From Oryzomicrobium terrae (lineage in GTDB: Bacteria; Pseudomonadota; Gammaproteobacteria; Burkholderiales; Rhodocyclaceae), in the NCBI RefSeq assembly GCF_008274805.1, contig NZ_CP022579.1:806001-870000 (forward strand): DNA of 64,000 bases, written 5' to 3'. Both the position numbers and the translations under genes were made by a program. The first letter of the stretch is position 1. Each line of letters starts with the position of its first letter. The notes under the pieces are model-generated. The model saw only the letters and a list, made by a program, of their open reading frames with translations. It made no database searches and was not told the DNA's origin. Shown in pieces: positions 1 to 8,644 of the stretch.

Positions 1-80
1 ATCACCGGCAGCAGGATGAAGAGGGACAGTTCGACGGCGGAGCGGCCAGCCTTGAGGATGGCGTCGATGAGCAGTTCCAT
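1..80 (-). CDS. 5' end of a small membrane protein gene (partial)
   Basis: Only the first 26 codons are in the window. They begin MELLIDAILKAGRSAVELSL and continue into a hydrophobic stretch ending LLPV. This resembles the N-terminus of the short nucleoside-recognition (Gate domain) membrane proteins of Betaproteobacteria, but the fragment is too short to be sure. I see no good Shine-Dalgarno sequence before the ATG at 78-80. It is transcribed away from cioA. Confidence 0.45.
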   Translation of the reverse strand, partial: MELLIDAILKAGRSAVELSLFILLPV

Positions 81-486
81 GGCGGAGGCGGAAAAAGGGA
101 GGGGCGGCGGTAGCGCCGGGGCGGCCGCAATTATGCCCATTCGCCGGCCTGGCCGGCTATGCGGTGGTGGCAACGGTAGCGGGATTCTCCGGTGTGTAGC
201 GCTCAGGAGCGGTGCGGCGCTGATACCAATCGTGACAAAACTTGCCGAACCGGGGGGTGGGAGGGGCGGTCAATCAAGCGGCAGTTAGGGGCCGGCTCCG
301 CGCATCTGCGGTGTGTGTGGCTCTGTGACGATCCGGGCGCCCGGGGTTTCCGTCGATCGGTTATTCCCGGCGCGGTGCATCCACCAGTGAGGTTTTCATG
401 GGCAGGCAGACGGTACTCCCCGTGGCGGGAAGAGGGCAAGACAGCGGGCAGCGATGCCCTGGCAAGAGGTGCTTGGAGGGATGGTC
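81..486. other. Intergenic region between a divergent membrane gene and cioA
   Basis: There is no convincing gene in these 406 bases. They must hold the divergent promoters of the partial membrane gene and of cioAB. A weak -10-like CATAAT for the minus strand lies at 130-135. I looked for an FNR/ANR box (TTGAT-N4-ATCAA), which would be expected for some bd oxidases, and did not find one. The end carries the cioA ribosome-binding site GGAGGG at 475-480. Confidence 0.5.
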
Positions 487-1950
487 ATGGCCGATCTAAG
501 CGCATTCTCTGTACTATCCGCCCTGGACTTGGCCCGGCTCCAGTTCGCCTTCACCGTTTCGTTCCACATCCTCTTTCCCGCCATCACCATCGGCATGGCC
601 AGCTACCTGGTGGTGCTGGAGGCCTGCTGGCTGCGCACCAAGCAGCCGGTGTACCGGGATCTGTACCACTTCTGGTCGAAAATCTTCGCCGTTAACTTCG
701 GCATGGGGGTGGTGTCGGGGCTGGTCATGGCCTACCAGTTCGGCACCAACTGGAGCGGCTTTTCCCAGTTCGCCGGGGGCATCACCGGCCCCTTGCTGGC
801 CTACGAGGTGATGACCGCCTTCTTCCTCGAAGCCGGCTTCCTCGGCGTCATGTTGTTCGGCTGGAACAAGGTCGGACCGGGGTTGCACTTCCTTTCCACC
901 GCCATGGTGGCCCTGGGCACCCTGGTGTCCACCACCTGGATCCTGGCCTCCAACAGCTGGATGCAGACGCCCCAGGGCTACGCCATCCTGGACGGTCGGG
1001 TGGTGCCTACGGACTGGCTGGCAGTGATCTTCAACCCCTCCTTTCCCTACCGGCTGCTGCACATGAGCGTGGCCGCCTTTCTCGCCACCGCCCTGTTCGT
1101 CGCCGCCTCGGCGGCCTGGCACCTGCTGCGCGGCCAGGACAACCCGGCCCTGCGCAAGATGCTGTCGATGGCCTTGGGGCTGCTGGTGGTGGTGGCGCCG
1201 GTCCAGGCGGTGATCGGCGACATGCACGGGCTCAACACCCTGGAGCACCAGCCGGCCAAGATCGCCGCCTTGGAAGGGCACTGGGAAAACCGGGGCGACG
1301 AGGCCCTGCCCCTGATCGCCTTCGGCTGGCCCGACATGGCCCGGGAAGAGACCCGCTACGCCGTCGAGATCCCTCACCTGGGCAGCCTGATCCTGACCCA
1401 CACCTGGGGCGGCCAGATCAAGGGACTGAAGGAATTTCCGCCGGAAGACCGGCCCAACGCCACTCTGCTGTTCTGGTCGTTCCGCGTCATGGTCGGGCTG
1501 GGGCTACTGATGATCCTGCTCGGCCTGTGGGGGCTGGTGCTGCGCCGGGGCGGCGGCCTGTACCGTTCCCGGGCCTTTTTGCGCGCCGTGCTGTGGATGG
1601 GGCCGAGCGGGCTGGTGGCCCTGCTCGCCGGCTGGATCACCACCGAGGCCGGGCGCCAGCCCTGGGTGGTCTACGGGGTGCTGCGCACCGCCGACGCGGT
1701 GACGCCCCACGGCGTGCCGGAGCTGGCCCTGTCCCTGGCCCTGTTCGTGGCCACCTATTTCTTCGTCTTCGGCGTGGGCATCGCCTACATGTTCCGCCTG
1801 GTGCGCAAGGGGCCCCAACCCCACGAGGGCGACCCGCACCCGGAGAGCGGGCCCGGCCTGGAGCGCACCCCGGCCCGACCCCTGTCGGCGGTGGGCGACG
1901 ATGAGGCCCGGGCGCCCCTGTCTTCTGGCGCCGCGGCGGGGAGGAACTGA
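487..1950 (+). CDS. cioA: Cyanide-insensitive (bd-type) terminal quinol oxidase, subunit I
   Basis: Subunit I of a cytochrome bd-type oxidase, which oxidises quinol and reduces oxygen to water in the inner membrane. The protein (487 aa) is close to CioA length and shorter than E. coli CydA (about 522 aa), fitting the short Q-loop CIO class. Visible family marks are the N-terminal haem-ligand region FHILFP (His near residue 27), the RLLHMSVAAF helix with its second conserved His, and GWITTEAGRQPW. About nine membrane segments are evident. I chose ATG 487 rather than ATG 481 because GGAGGG at 475-480 is then six bases upstream. cioB follows after 3 bases. CIO-type oxidases tolerate cyanide and usually serve low-oxygen or stress respiration. 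Confidence 0.93.
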   Translation: MADLSAFSVLSALDLARLQFAFTVSFHILFPAITIGMASYLVVLEACWLRTKQPVYRDLYHFWSKIFAVNFGMGVVSGLVMAYQFGTNWSGFSQFAGGITGPLLAYEVMTAFFLEAGFLGVMLFGWNKVGPGLHFLSTAMVALGTLVSTTWILASNSWMQTPQGYAILDGRVVPTDWLAVIFNPSFPYRLLHMSVAAFLATALFVAASAAWHLLRGQDNPALRKMLSMALGLLVVVAPVQAVIGDMHGLNTLEHQPAKIAALEGHWENRGDEALPLIAFGWPDMAREETRYAVEIPHLGSLILTHTWGGQIKGLKEFPPEDRPNATLLFWSFRVMVGLGLLMILLGLWGLVLRRGGGLYRSRAFLRAVLWMGPSGLVALLAGWITTEAGRQPWVVYGVLRTADAVTPHGVPELALSLALFVATYFFVFGVGIAYMFRLVRKGPQPHEGDPHPESGPGLERTPARPLSAVGDDEARAPLSSGAAAGRN

Positions 1951-1953
1951 GTC

Positions 1954-2958
1954 ATGGGCATCGATCTTTCCTTGCTGTGGGCCGGCATCATCCTGTTCGG
2001 CGTGATGATGTACGTGATCATGGACGGCTTCGACCTGGGCATCGGCCTGCTCTACCCCTTCGTCCCCGACCGGCACGACCGGGACGTGATGATGAACACG
2101 GTGGCGCCGGTCTGGGACGGCAACGAGACCTGGCTGGTGATGGGCGGCGCCGGCCTGCTGGCGGCCTTTCCCCTGGTCTACGCGGTAGTGTTGAGCGCCC
2201 TCTACCTGCCCTTGGTGTTCATGCTGCTCGGGCTGATCTTCCGCGGCGTGGCCTTCGAGTTCCGCTTCAAGGCCAACGACCGGGAGCGCCACGTCTGGGA
2301 CAAGGCTTTCATCGGCGGTTCCCTGGTGGCCGCGTTCTTCCAGGGCGTGGTGCTGGGGGCCTACATCGACGGCATCAAGATGGACGGCCGCGCCTTTGCC
2401 GGCGGCCCTTTGGACTGGCTGGCGCCCTTTCCGCTGTTCTGCGGCATTGGGGTGGTGGCGGCCTACGCCCTGCTCGGCAGCACCTGGCTGATCATGAAGA
2501 CCGAGGGCGATCTGCACCGCCACATGTTGGCCCTGACCCGGCCCCTGGTGGGGCTGCTGCTGGCGGCCATCGTGGCGATCAGCGTGTGGACGCCCCTGGC
2601 CCAGCCCCACATTGCCGAGCGCTGGTTCAGTTGGCCCAACCTGGCCTGGTTCGCCCCGGTGCCGCTGCTGGTGGTCCTGGCCATGGTCGGCCTGGTGCGT
2701 TCCCTCGATCGGGCGCCGGTTGCCGCGCCATTTCTCTACGCCCTGGGGCTGGTGTTCCTCGGCTACAGCGGCCTGGCCATCAGCGTCTGGCCGAACATCC
2801 TGCCCGGCATCAGCATCTGGCAGGCGGCGGCGCCGCCCCAGAGCCAGGGCTTCGCCCTGGTGGGGGCCCTGTTCATCATCCCCTTCATCCTGATGTACAC
2901 CGTCTGGTCCTACTACGTCTTCCGCGGCAAGGTCCGACACGGCGAGGGCTACCACTGA
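1954..2958 (+). CDS. cioB: Cyanide-insensitive (bd-type) terminal oxidase, subunit II
   Basis: Subunit II of the quinol oxidase, 334 aa, matching CioB length rather than the longer enterobacterial CydB. The start MGIDLSLLWAGIILFGVMMY and the motif MDGFDLGIGLLYPF are typical of CydB/CioB, as is the NGNETW-like segment WDGNETWLV. Eight or so membrane helices are visible. It lies 3 bases after cioA with a GAGGA ribosome site and overlaps the next small gene by one base (TGATG), so the three are translated from one message. Confidence 0.93.
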   Translation: MGIDLSLLWAGIILFGVMMYVIMDGFDLGIGLLYPFVPDRHDRDVMMNTVAPVWDGNETWLVMGGAGLLAAFPLVYAVVLSALYLPLVFMLLGLIFRGVAFEFRFKANDRERHVWDKAFIGGSLVAAFFQGVVLGAYIDGIKMDGRAFAGGPLDWLAPFPLFCGIGVVAAYALLGSTWLIMKTEGDLHRHMLALTRPLVGLLLAAIVAISVWTPLAQPHIAERWFSWPNLAWFAPVPLLVVLAMVGLVRSLDRAPVAAPFLYALGLVFLGYSGLAISVWPNILPGISIWQAAAPPQSQGFALVGALFIIPFILMYTVWSYYVFRGKVRHGEGYH

Positions 2959-3104
2959 TGACCCGGGGGGAAGGGAGCGGCCGCTCCCCGTGGGGACGGC
3001 GGCTCGGCTGGCTGGTGTTGATCTGGGCGGCCAGCGTGGCCACGCTGGCCGTAGCTGCCTGGCTGCTACGTCTGTTGATGCAGGCTGCCGGCTTTAATTC
3101 CTGA
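2958..3104 (+). CDS. DUF2474 small membrane protein of the bd oxidase operon
   Basis: A 48-residue protein with one membrane helix (WLVLIWAASVATLAVAAWLL, roughly residues 19-38) after an arginine-rich head. Small DUF2474 proteins with this layout are regularly encoded right after cydB/cioB. By position and form they parallel CydX, the small stabilising subunit of E. coli cytochrome bd, although a CydX-like role is inference. Its ATG overlaps the cioB stop (TGATG), indicating translational coupling. Confidence 0.8.
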   Translation: MTRGEGSGRSPWGRRLGWLVLIWAASVATLAVAAWLLRLLMQAAGFNS

Positions 3105-3242
3105 GCGTTGCGGTGGGGGGGGCTGCGCATGAACGTGCCGCGGGATGGTGAAAAAACGTTGCCCGCGTAGCGTATTTATTCCCGGAGTGCGAGAGAAGTC
3201 ATTGTAAAATATGACTTTAGATATAAATAAAATAAATATTTC

Positions 3243-6104
3243 GTGCTTTCCGGAATTAACGAAAAGTCTCTTCCCCGACTTCAGCTATTTGGCATGCTTG
3301 CCCTGGTCCTGGTGTTTACCCTGGGACTCGGGGTGTATTTCACTTGGCAGCACATCCGCGATTTCGAAGCCGGTCTGGCTGATCTCGAGCGGGAAACCCT
3401 CGCCCGTCAGCAGAGCTTGCTTGCCGCCGAACTGGATTCGAGCAGCAACTACCTGGAATTCGTCCGCTCCCGCACCGAGGCCGTGCTCAAGGAGGCCCTC
3501 AAGGCCGAGGTCGATCAGGCCTACCAGGTGGTCGAGGCCATCTACCGGCAGGAAAAGGGGCGCCGTCCCGAGGCCGAGATCCGCCGACTGGCGAGCGAGG
3601 CCCTGCGGCCAATGCGTTTCTTCGACGGCCGCGGCTATTTCTTCATCGATGACCGGGCCGGCAACTGCGTCCTGCTGCCCATTTCGCCGGAGCGCGAGGG
3701 CTCGTCCCTGCTCGACAACCGGGACGATACCGGCCACTACATCATGCGCGGCCTGATCGAGGCGGCCAAGGACGGCCAGGGTTATTCGCGCTACCGCTGG
3801 TACGCCCCGGGCAATTCCCGGGAAATGGCCGACAAGATCGCCTACGTGCGCAACTTCGAGCCCTTCGGCTGGATCATCGGCGCCGGCGACTACCTGTCCA
3901 ACATGGAACAGCAGCTGAGCCAGGAAGCCCTGGTGCGGCTGCGCTCGGTGCGCTTCGGCAAGGACGGCTACCTGGCGGTGCTGCACCGCGACGGCAGGGT
4001 GCTGGTGTCGCCCTCACGCCCGAACTCCGAGGGCGTCGAGGTTGCCCATCTGCCGTCGGAGGCGGAGCGCCGGGTGGTTCGCCAGCTCCTCGACCTGGCC
4101 AGGCAGGGGGGTGGGGTGGCGCGCTACGATTGGCTGCATCCGGAACGCAACCAGATGTCGTCCAAGTTCTCGATGGTGCGCGCGGTGGATTCCTGGGGCT
4201 GGGTGCTGGTGGCGGGGGTGTATCTGGACGACCTGGACACGGTCCTGAAAAACGGCCAGTCAGAACTGGCCGCCGGGGTGCGCAGCCACATCGTGACCAC
4301 CGTCCTGGTGCTGGCCCTGGCCGCAGCGGCGACCTTCGCCTTTTCCCTACTCTTCTCTCGCTGGCTCGGCCGCATTCTCCATGCCTACCGGGACGACATC
4401 GAAACCCGCAACGCCCAACTGATCGAGAATGCCCAGCAGCTGCGGCTGGCCGCCCAGGTGTTCGAAAGCGGCAACGAAGGCATCGTCATTACCGACCCGA
4501 GCAACCGCATCCTCACGGTGAACCGGGCCTTTTCCGCCATAACCGGCTACGCCGCCGACGAGGTGGTCGGCCAGAACCCGAGCCTGTTCTCTTCCGGCCG
4601 GCATTCGGCCGAGTTCTATGCCGCCATGTGGCGGGAACTGAACGAGCGCGGCACCTGGGCCGGTGAAATCTGGAACCGGCGCAAGGATGGCACCCCATTC
4701 CCCGAGTGGCTCAACATCAGCGCGGTCAAGAACGACCGTGGCGAGGTGACCCACTACATCGCCGCCTTTTCCGACATTACTGAGCGCAAGGCAGCCGAGG
4801 CCCAGGTGCGCCACATGGCCGAGTACGACGCCCTGACCAACCTGCCCAACCGGGTGCTGCTGCAGGACCGGCTCGGCCAGGCCATTGCCGCCGCTCAGCG
4901 TGGGGGCGGCCGCATGGCCCTGATCTTCATCGACCTGGACCGTTTCAAGAACATTAACGATTCCCTGGGGCATGCGATCGGGGACCAGGTGCTGTGCCAG
5001 GTCGGGGCACGGCTTGCCGACACGGTGCGCGCCAGCGACACCGTCAGCCGCCTCGGCGGCGACGAGTTCGTGGTGCTGCTGCCCGAACTGGATGCGCCGA
5101 ACCAGGCGGCCAGCGTGGCGGAAAAGCTGCTGGTGGCACTGAGCCAGCCCTTGCAGGCGGATGGGCACGAGTTGGCCGTGACCCCCAGCATCGGCATCGC
5201 CGTCTTCCCCGAGGACGGCCAGGACGGCTCAACCCTGCTGAAGAACGCCGACGCGGCCATGTATTACGCCAAGGACAACGGACGCAACAATTTTCAGTTC
5301 TTCACCCCGGAAATGAATGCCCGGGTGTCCGAGCGTCTGGCCCTGGAGAACAACCTGCGCCAAGCCATCGCCCGCAACGAGCTGTTCCTTCACTATCAGC
5401 CCCAGTTCGACCTGCAGACCGGCGAGCTCACCGGCTGCGAAGCCCTGGTGCGTTGGCAGCACCCGGAGTTGGGCCTGATTCCCCCATCCCGTTTCATCCC
5501 GGTGGCCGAAGATTCGGGCTTGATCCTGCCCCTCGGCCACTGGGTGCTGCGCGAAGCCTGTCGCCAGGCTAAGGCTTGGCAGGACGCTGGCCTGCGGCCG
5601 ATTCCAGTGGCGGTCAACCTCTCCGCCGTGCAATTCCGCCAGGCCCGGCTCGCCACGATGATCGCCGACGTCCTGGCCGAAAGCGGACTGGCGCCGCGCT
5701 GGCTGGAACTGGAACTGACTGAGTCGATGCTGATGGAAGACGGCGAGCGCCACACCACCGCCCTGGCCGATCTGAAAGCTCTCGGCGTGGGGCTGGCCCT
5801 GGACGACTTCGGCACCGGCTATTCGAGCCTGTCGTACCTGAAGCGTTTCGACCTGGATACCCTGAAGATCGACCGCTCCTTCGTCCAATCCCTCCCCGAC
5901 GACAGCGAGGACGCAGCCCTGACCACCGCCATCATCGGCATCGCCCGCCAGTTTGGCCTCAAGACCGTCGCCGAAGGCGTAGAAACCGAGGCCCAGCGCG
6001 CCTTCCTCGCCGCCCAGGGTTGCACCCTGATGCAGGGCTTCTTGCTGGCCCGACCGATGGCGGGGGCGGAGCTGGCGGAGTTGCTGGAGACGGTTCCCGC
6101 CTGA
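3243..6104 (+). CDS. Membrane Cache-PAS-GGDEF-EAL cyclic-di-GMP signalling protein
   Basis: A 953-residue hybrid cyclic-di-GMP enzyme. In order: membrane helix (about 15-37), two Cache-like extracytoplasmic sensor segments (about 45-340, each ending in a GW-I/V-aGdY or GWVLVAGVY signature), second helix (about 352-378), PAS domain (about 400-515), GGDEF domain with intact RLGGDEF and an inhibitory-site RASD five residues before it, then a C-terminal EAL domain. The EAL part keeps EALVRW, the Asn of VNLS, ELTES, DDFGTG, the Lys of LKIDRSF and AEGVE, so both synthesis and hydrolysis look possible. The start is uncertain: GTG 3243 has no ribosome site, and an in-frame ATG lies near 3294. The upstream 3180-3240 is AT-rich. 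Confidence 0.9.
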   Translation: MLSGINEKSLPRLQLFGMLALVLVFTLGLGVYFTWQHIRDFEAGLADLERETLARQQSLLAAELDSSSNYLEFVRSRTEAVLKEALKAEVDQAYQVVEAIYRQEKGRRPEAEIRRLASEALRPMRFFDGRGYFFIDDRAGNCVLLPISPEREGSSLLDNRDDTGHYIMRGLIEAAKDGQGYSRYRWYAPGNSREMADKIAYVRNFEPFGWIIGAGDYLSNMEQQLSQEALVRLRSVRFGKDGYLAVLHRDGRVLVSPSRPNSEGVEVAHLPSEAERRVVRQLLDLARQGGGVARYDWLHPERNQMSSKFSMVRAVDSWGWVLVAGVYLDDLDTVLKNGQSELAAGVRSHIVTTVLVLALAAAATFAFSLLFSRWLGRILHAYRDDIETRNAQLIENAQQLRLAAQVFESGNEGIVITDPSNRILTVNRAFSAITGYAADEVVGQNPSLFSSGRHSAEFYAAMWRELNERGTWAGEIWNRRKDGTPFPEWLNISAVKNDRGEVTHYIAAFSDITERKAAEAQVRHMAEYDALTNLPNRVLLQDRLGQAIAAAQRGGGRMALIFIDLDRFKNINDSLGHAIGDQVLCQVGARLADTVRASDTVSRLGGDEFVVLLPELDAPNQAASVAEKLLVALSQPLQADGHELAVTPSIGIAVFPEDGQDGSTLLKNADAAMYYAKDNGRNNFQFFTPEMNARVSERLALENNLRQAIARNELFLHYQPQFDLQTGELTGCEALVRWQHPELGLIPPSRFIPVAEDSGLILPLGHWVLREACRQAKAWQDAGLRPIPVAVNLSAVQFRQARLATMIADVLAESGLAPRWLELELTESMLMEDGERHTTALADLKALGVGLALDDFGTGYSSLSYLKRFDLDTLKIDRSFVQSLPDDSEDAALTTAIIGIARQFGLKTVAEGVETEAQRAFLAAQGCTLMQGFLLARPMAGAELAELLETVPA

Positions 6105-6136
6105 GTCTGCTCGCTGCTCCTCGACGTGCCCAATGA

Positions 6137-6168
6137 AAAACGGCGCCAGGTCTCCCTGGCGCCGTTTT
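6137..6168. terminator. Bidirectional terminator between GGDEF-EAL gene and aceB
   Basis: A perfect 14-bp stem (6137-6150 with 6155-6168) with a TCTC loop, flanked by A4 on the left and T4 on the right. It can terminate the converging transcripts from both sides. Confidence 0.9.
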
Positions 6169-6194
6169 CATTCCTGCTGACAAGCGCTCTGCGC

Positions 6195-7793
6195 TTATTC
6201 CATCGCCTCGTACAGCGGCAGGGTCAGGAATTCCGGGTAGTCCGGGGTCAGGGACATCTTGTCGAAGATTTCCGCGGCCTGGTCGTAGGTCTCGGTCTTC
6301 TCGCCCTGGGCGGTGACGGTGGCCTTCACCTTGGCCAGTTCTTCGGCAATCATCGGGCGCACCATGTCCACGGTGACCTTGCGGCCGTCGTCGAGCTTGC
6401 CTTTGGGGCTGACCACCCACTGCCACACCTGGGAGCGGGAGATTTCGGCGGTGGCGGCATCTTCCATCAGGTTGTGGATGGGCACGCAGCCGTTGCCGGC
6501 CAGCCAGGAACCCAGGTAGTGGATGCCGACGTTGATGTTGTTGCGCAGGCCGGCTTCGGTGATGGGCTGCTCGGGCTGGAAGTTGAGCCAGTCCTTGGGA
6601 CCGAAGGTACCTTCGACCTGCTTGCCGAACTGGTTCGGCTTGTCGCCCAGGACCTTGACGAACTCTTCCATGGCGATGGGCACCAGGCCCGGGTGGGCCA
6701 CCCAGCCGCCGTCGTAGCCGTCGTTGGCGTCGCGGCGCTTGTCGTGGCGGATGCCGGCCAGGGCCTTCTCGTTGGCTTCCGGATCGTTCTTGATCGGGAT
6801 CAGGGCGCTCATGCCGCCCATGGCCGGGGCGCCGCGCTTGTGGCAGGCCTGCACCAGGGCCAGGGCGTAGGAGCGCATGAAGGGCACTTCCATGGTGATG
6901 GCGCCCCGGTTGGCCAGGCAGAAGTCCTTGTTCTTCTTGAACTTCTTGATGCAGGAGAAGATGTAGTCCCAGCGTCCGGCGTTCAGGCCGGCGGAGTGCT
7001 CGCGCAGCTCATAGAGGATCTCTTCCATCTCAAAGGTGGCGAGGATGGTTTCCACCAGCACAGTGGCCTTGATGGTGCCCTGGGGCAGGCCGATGTGGTC
7101 CTGGGCCATGACGAAGATGTCGTTCCACAGGCGGGCTTCCAGGTGGGATTCCATCTTGGGCAGGTAGAAGAAGGGGCCGGCGCCGCGGGCCACCTGTTCC
7201 TTGGCGTTGTGGAAAAACACCAGGGCGAAGTCGAAGATACCGCCGGAGACGCGCTGGCCGTCCACGGTCACGTGCTTCTCATCCAGGTGCCAGCCGCGGG
7301 GGCGGATCTGCAGGGTGGCGATCTTGTCGTTGAGTTTGTAGACCTTGCCCGCTTCGTTGGTGAAGGTCAGCTTGCGGCGGATGGCGTCGAAGAGGTTCAC
7401 CTGGCCCTGGATCTGGTTGAACCAGTTGGGGCTGTTGGAATCCTCGAAGTCGGTCATGTAGGAATCAGCGCCGGAGTTGAAGGCGTTGATGATCATCTTG
7501 GCTTCCACCGGGCCGGTGATCTCGACGCGGCGGCACTGCAGTGCGGGGGGCACCGGGGCAACCTTCCAGTCGCCTTCGCGGATGTGCTTGGTTTCCGGCA
7601 GGAAGTCGGGCATTTCGCCGGCGTCGATGCGGGCCTGGCGGGCGACGCGGGCTTTCAGCAGTTCCTGGCGGCGGCCTTCGAAGGCGCGATGCAGCTTGGC
7701 GACCAGGGCCAGGGCGTCGTGGGTCAGGATTTCGTCGAAGCGGGGGTGCAGCGGGGCGTTGATGGCGACGCCTTGGGGCAGGTTGAGGCTCAT
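6195..7793 (-). CDS. aceB: Malate synthase A
   Basis: Condenses glyoxylate with acetyl-CoA to malate, the second step of the glyoxylate shunt. The 532-aa length equals the MSA type (E. coli AceB 533 aa). The family blocks SNSPNWFNQIQGQ, IRPRGWHLDEKHV (about residue 160), FMAQDHIGLPQGTIKATVL and MEDAATAEISRSQ are present. ATG 7791-7793 was chosen over upstream starts because AAGGAG lies five bases before it. A TauE/SafE permease gene ends 60 bases upstream on the same strand. The partner gene aceA is 9 kb away, and a related TTGCTTyGC motif precedes both. Confidence 0.96.
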   Translation of the reverse strand: MSLNLPQGVAINAPLHPRFDEILTHDALALVAKLHRAFEGRRQELLKARVARQARIDAGEMPDFLPETKHIREGDWKVAPVPPALQCRRVEITGPVEAKMIINAFNSGADSYMTDFEDSNSPNWFNQIQGQVNLFDAIRRKLTFTNEAGKVYKLNDKIATLQIRPRGWHLDEKHVTVDGQRVSGGIFDFALVFFHNAKEQVARGAGPFFYLPKMESHLEARLWNDIFVMAQDHIGLPQGTIKATVLVETILATFEMEEILYELREHSAGLNAGRWDYIFSCIKKFKKNKDFCLANRGAITMEVPFMRSYALALVQACHKRGAPAMGGMSALIPIKNDPEANEKALAGIRHDKRRDANDGYDGGWVAHPGLVPIAMEEFVKVLGDKPNQFGKQVEGTFGPKDWLNFQPEQPITEAGLRNNINVGIHYLGSWLAGNGCVPIHNLMEDAATAEISRSQVWQWVVSPKGKLDDGRKVTVDMVRPMIAEELAKVKATVTAQGEKTETYDQAAEIFDKMSLTPDYPEFLTLPLYEAME

Positions 7794-7819
7794 GGATGCT
7801 CCTTGGAGGATGGTGGCAG

Positions 7820-7828
7820 GCAAAGCAA
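7820..7828 (-). promoter_or_regulatory. Candidate glyoxylate-shunt operator upstream of aceB
   Basis: On the minus strand the 60-base gap before aceB holds TTGCTTTGC. It differs by one base from TTGCTTCGC, the core of the palindrome that overlaps the aceA promoter. It may bind the same regulator; this is inference from the sequence match. Confidence 0.3.
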
Positions 7829-7853
7829 AAAATCGGCGATAGGCGGCAAGTGG

Positions 7854-8630
7854 CTAGGCCGTCTTGTAAAAGTAGTACGCGGTGAGCAGGCTGCCCACGG
7901 CAATGATCACCCGCTTCAGCCACAGGGCGGGAATGCGGCGGGCCACGGCCGCGCCGGCATAGCCCCCCACGGTGCCGGTGATCAGCATCACCGCCGTATG
8001 CGGCCAGGAAACCGCGTTGGCGATGACGAAGGTGCCCACGGCCACGCTGTAAATGACCGCGGACAACCAGTTCTTCAGGGCGTTGATCTCGTGGACATCC
8101 TTGAAGCCCTGAATGGCCAGGGCCGCCAGCATGAGGATGCCCATGCCTGCCCCGAAGAAGCCGCCGTAGATGGAGACGGCCAGTTGAAAGAGATAGCCCC
8201 CCGGGCCCACATGGCGCTCGCCGTCATGACCGGGGGCGGCGGGCTTGAAGCGGGCCACCAGCCGGGAGAGCTGGGCGCTGAAGGCGAACAGCACGGTAGC
8301 TACCAGCAGCAGCCAGGGGATCAGCTTGGCGAAGGCGGCGTTGCTGGTGGCGAGCAGCAACAGGCCGCCGCCGATGCCGCCGAAGAAGGCCACCACCGAG
8401 AGCAGCGGCAGGGTACGCTTGAAACGGGCCAGTTCGCGACGGAACGCCCAGGCGCCGGCCAGGCTGCCTGGCCACAGGGCCACCGAGTTGCTGGCGTTGG
8501 CCACCACCGGCGGGACCCCTACGGCGAGCAGGGCCGGGAAAGAGAAGAAGGTGCCGCCGCCGGCCACCGAGTTGACCGCGCCGGCGGCGAAGGCGGCGAT
8601 GCCGATGAGCAGGATGTGGGTCAGTTCCAT
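7854..8630 (-). CDS. TauE/SafE-family sulfite/organic-anion exporter-like permease
   Basis: A 258-aa integral membrane protein with about eight helices. The N-terminal AGAVNSVAGGGTFFSFPALL and the second-half repeat IYGGFFGAGMGILML are the duplicated TauE/SafE signature. Members move sulfite, sulfoacetate or other small anions; the substrate here cannot be read from sequence. It starts 14 bases after the HAD dehalogenase and ends 60 bases before aceB on the same strand. Co-transcription with either is possible and would hint at a small organic acid. Confidence 0.88.
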   Translation of the reverse strand: MELTHILLIGIAAFAAGAVNSVAGGGTFFSFPALLAVGVPPVVANASNSVALWPGSLAGAWAFRRELARFKRTLPLLSVVAFFGGIGGGLLLLATSNAAFAKLIPWLLLVATVLFAFSAQLSRLVARFKPAAPGHDGERHVGPGGYLFQLAVSIYGGFFGAGMGILMLAALAIQGFKDVHEINALKNWLSAVIYSVAVGTFVIANAVSWPHTAVMLITGTVGGYAGAAVARRIPALWLKRVIIAVGSLLTAYYFYKTA

Positions 8631-8644
8631 GGCGCCGTGGGGTC

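Noticed and set aside
81-486. Search for an FNR/ANR site before cioA
   Set aside because: No TTGAT-N4-ATCAA or one-mismatch version was found by eye.
3211-3756. An ATG-started frame overlapping the start of the GGDEF-EAL gene
   Set aside because: Its first codons lie in an AT-rich stretch and the rest is arginine/serine-rich shadow sequence of the Cache domain. It might instead mark a wrong start for the main gene, but no frameshift is evident.
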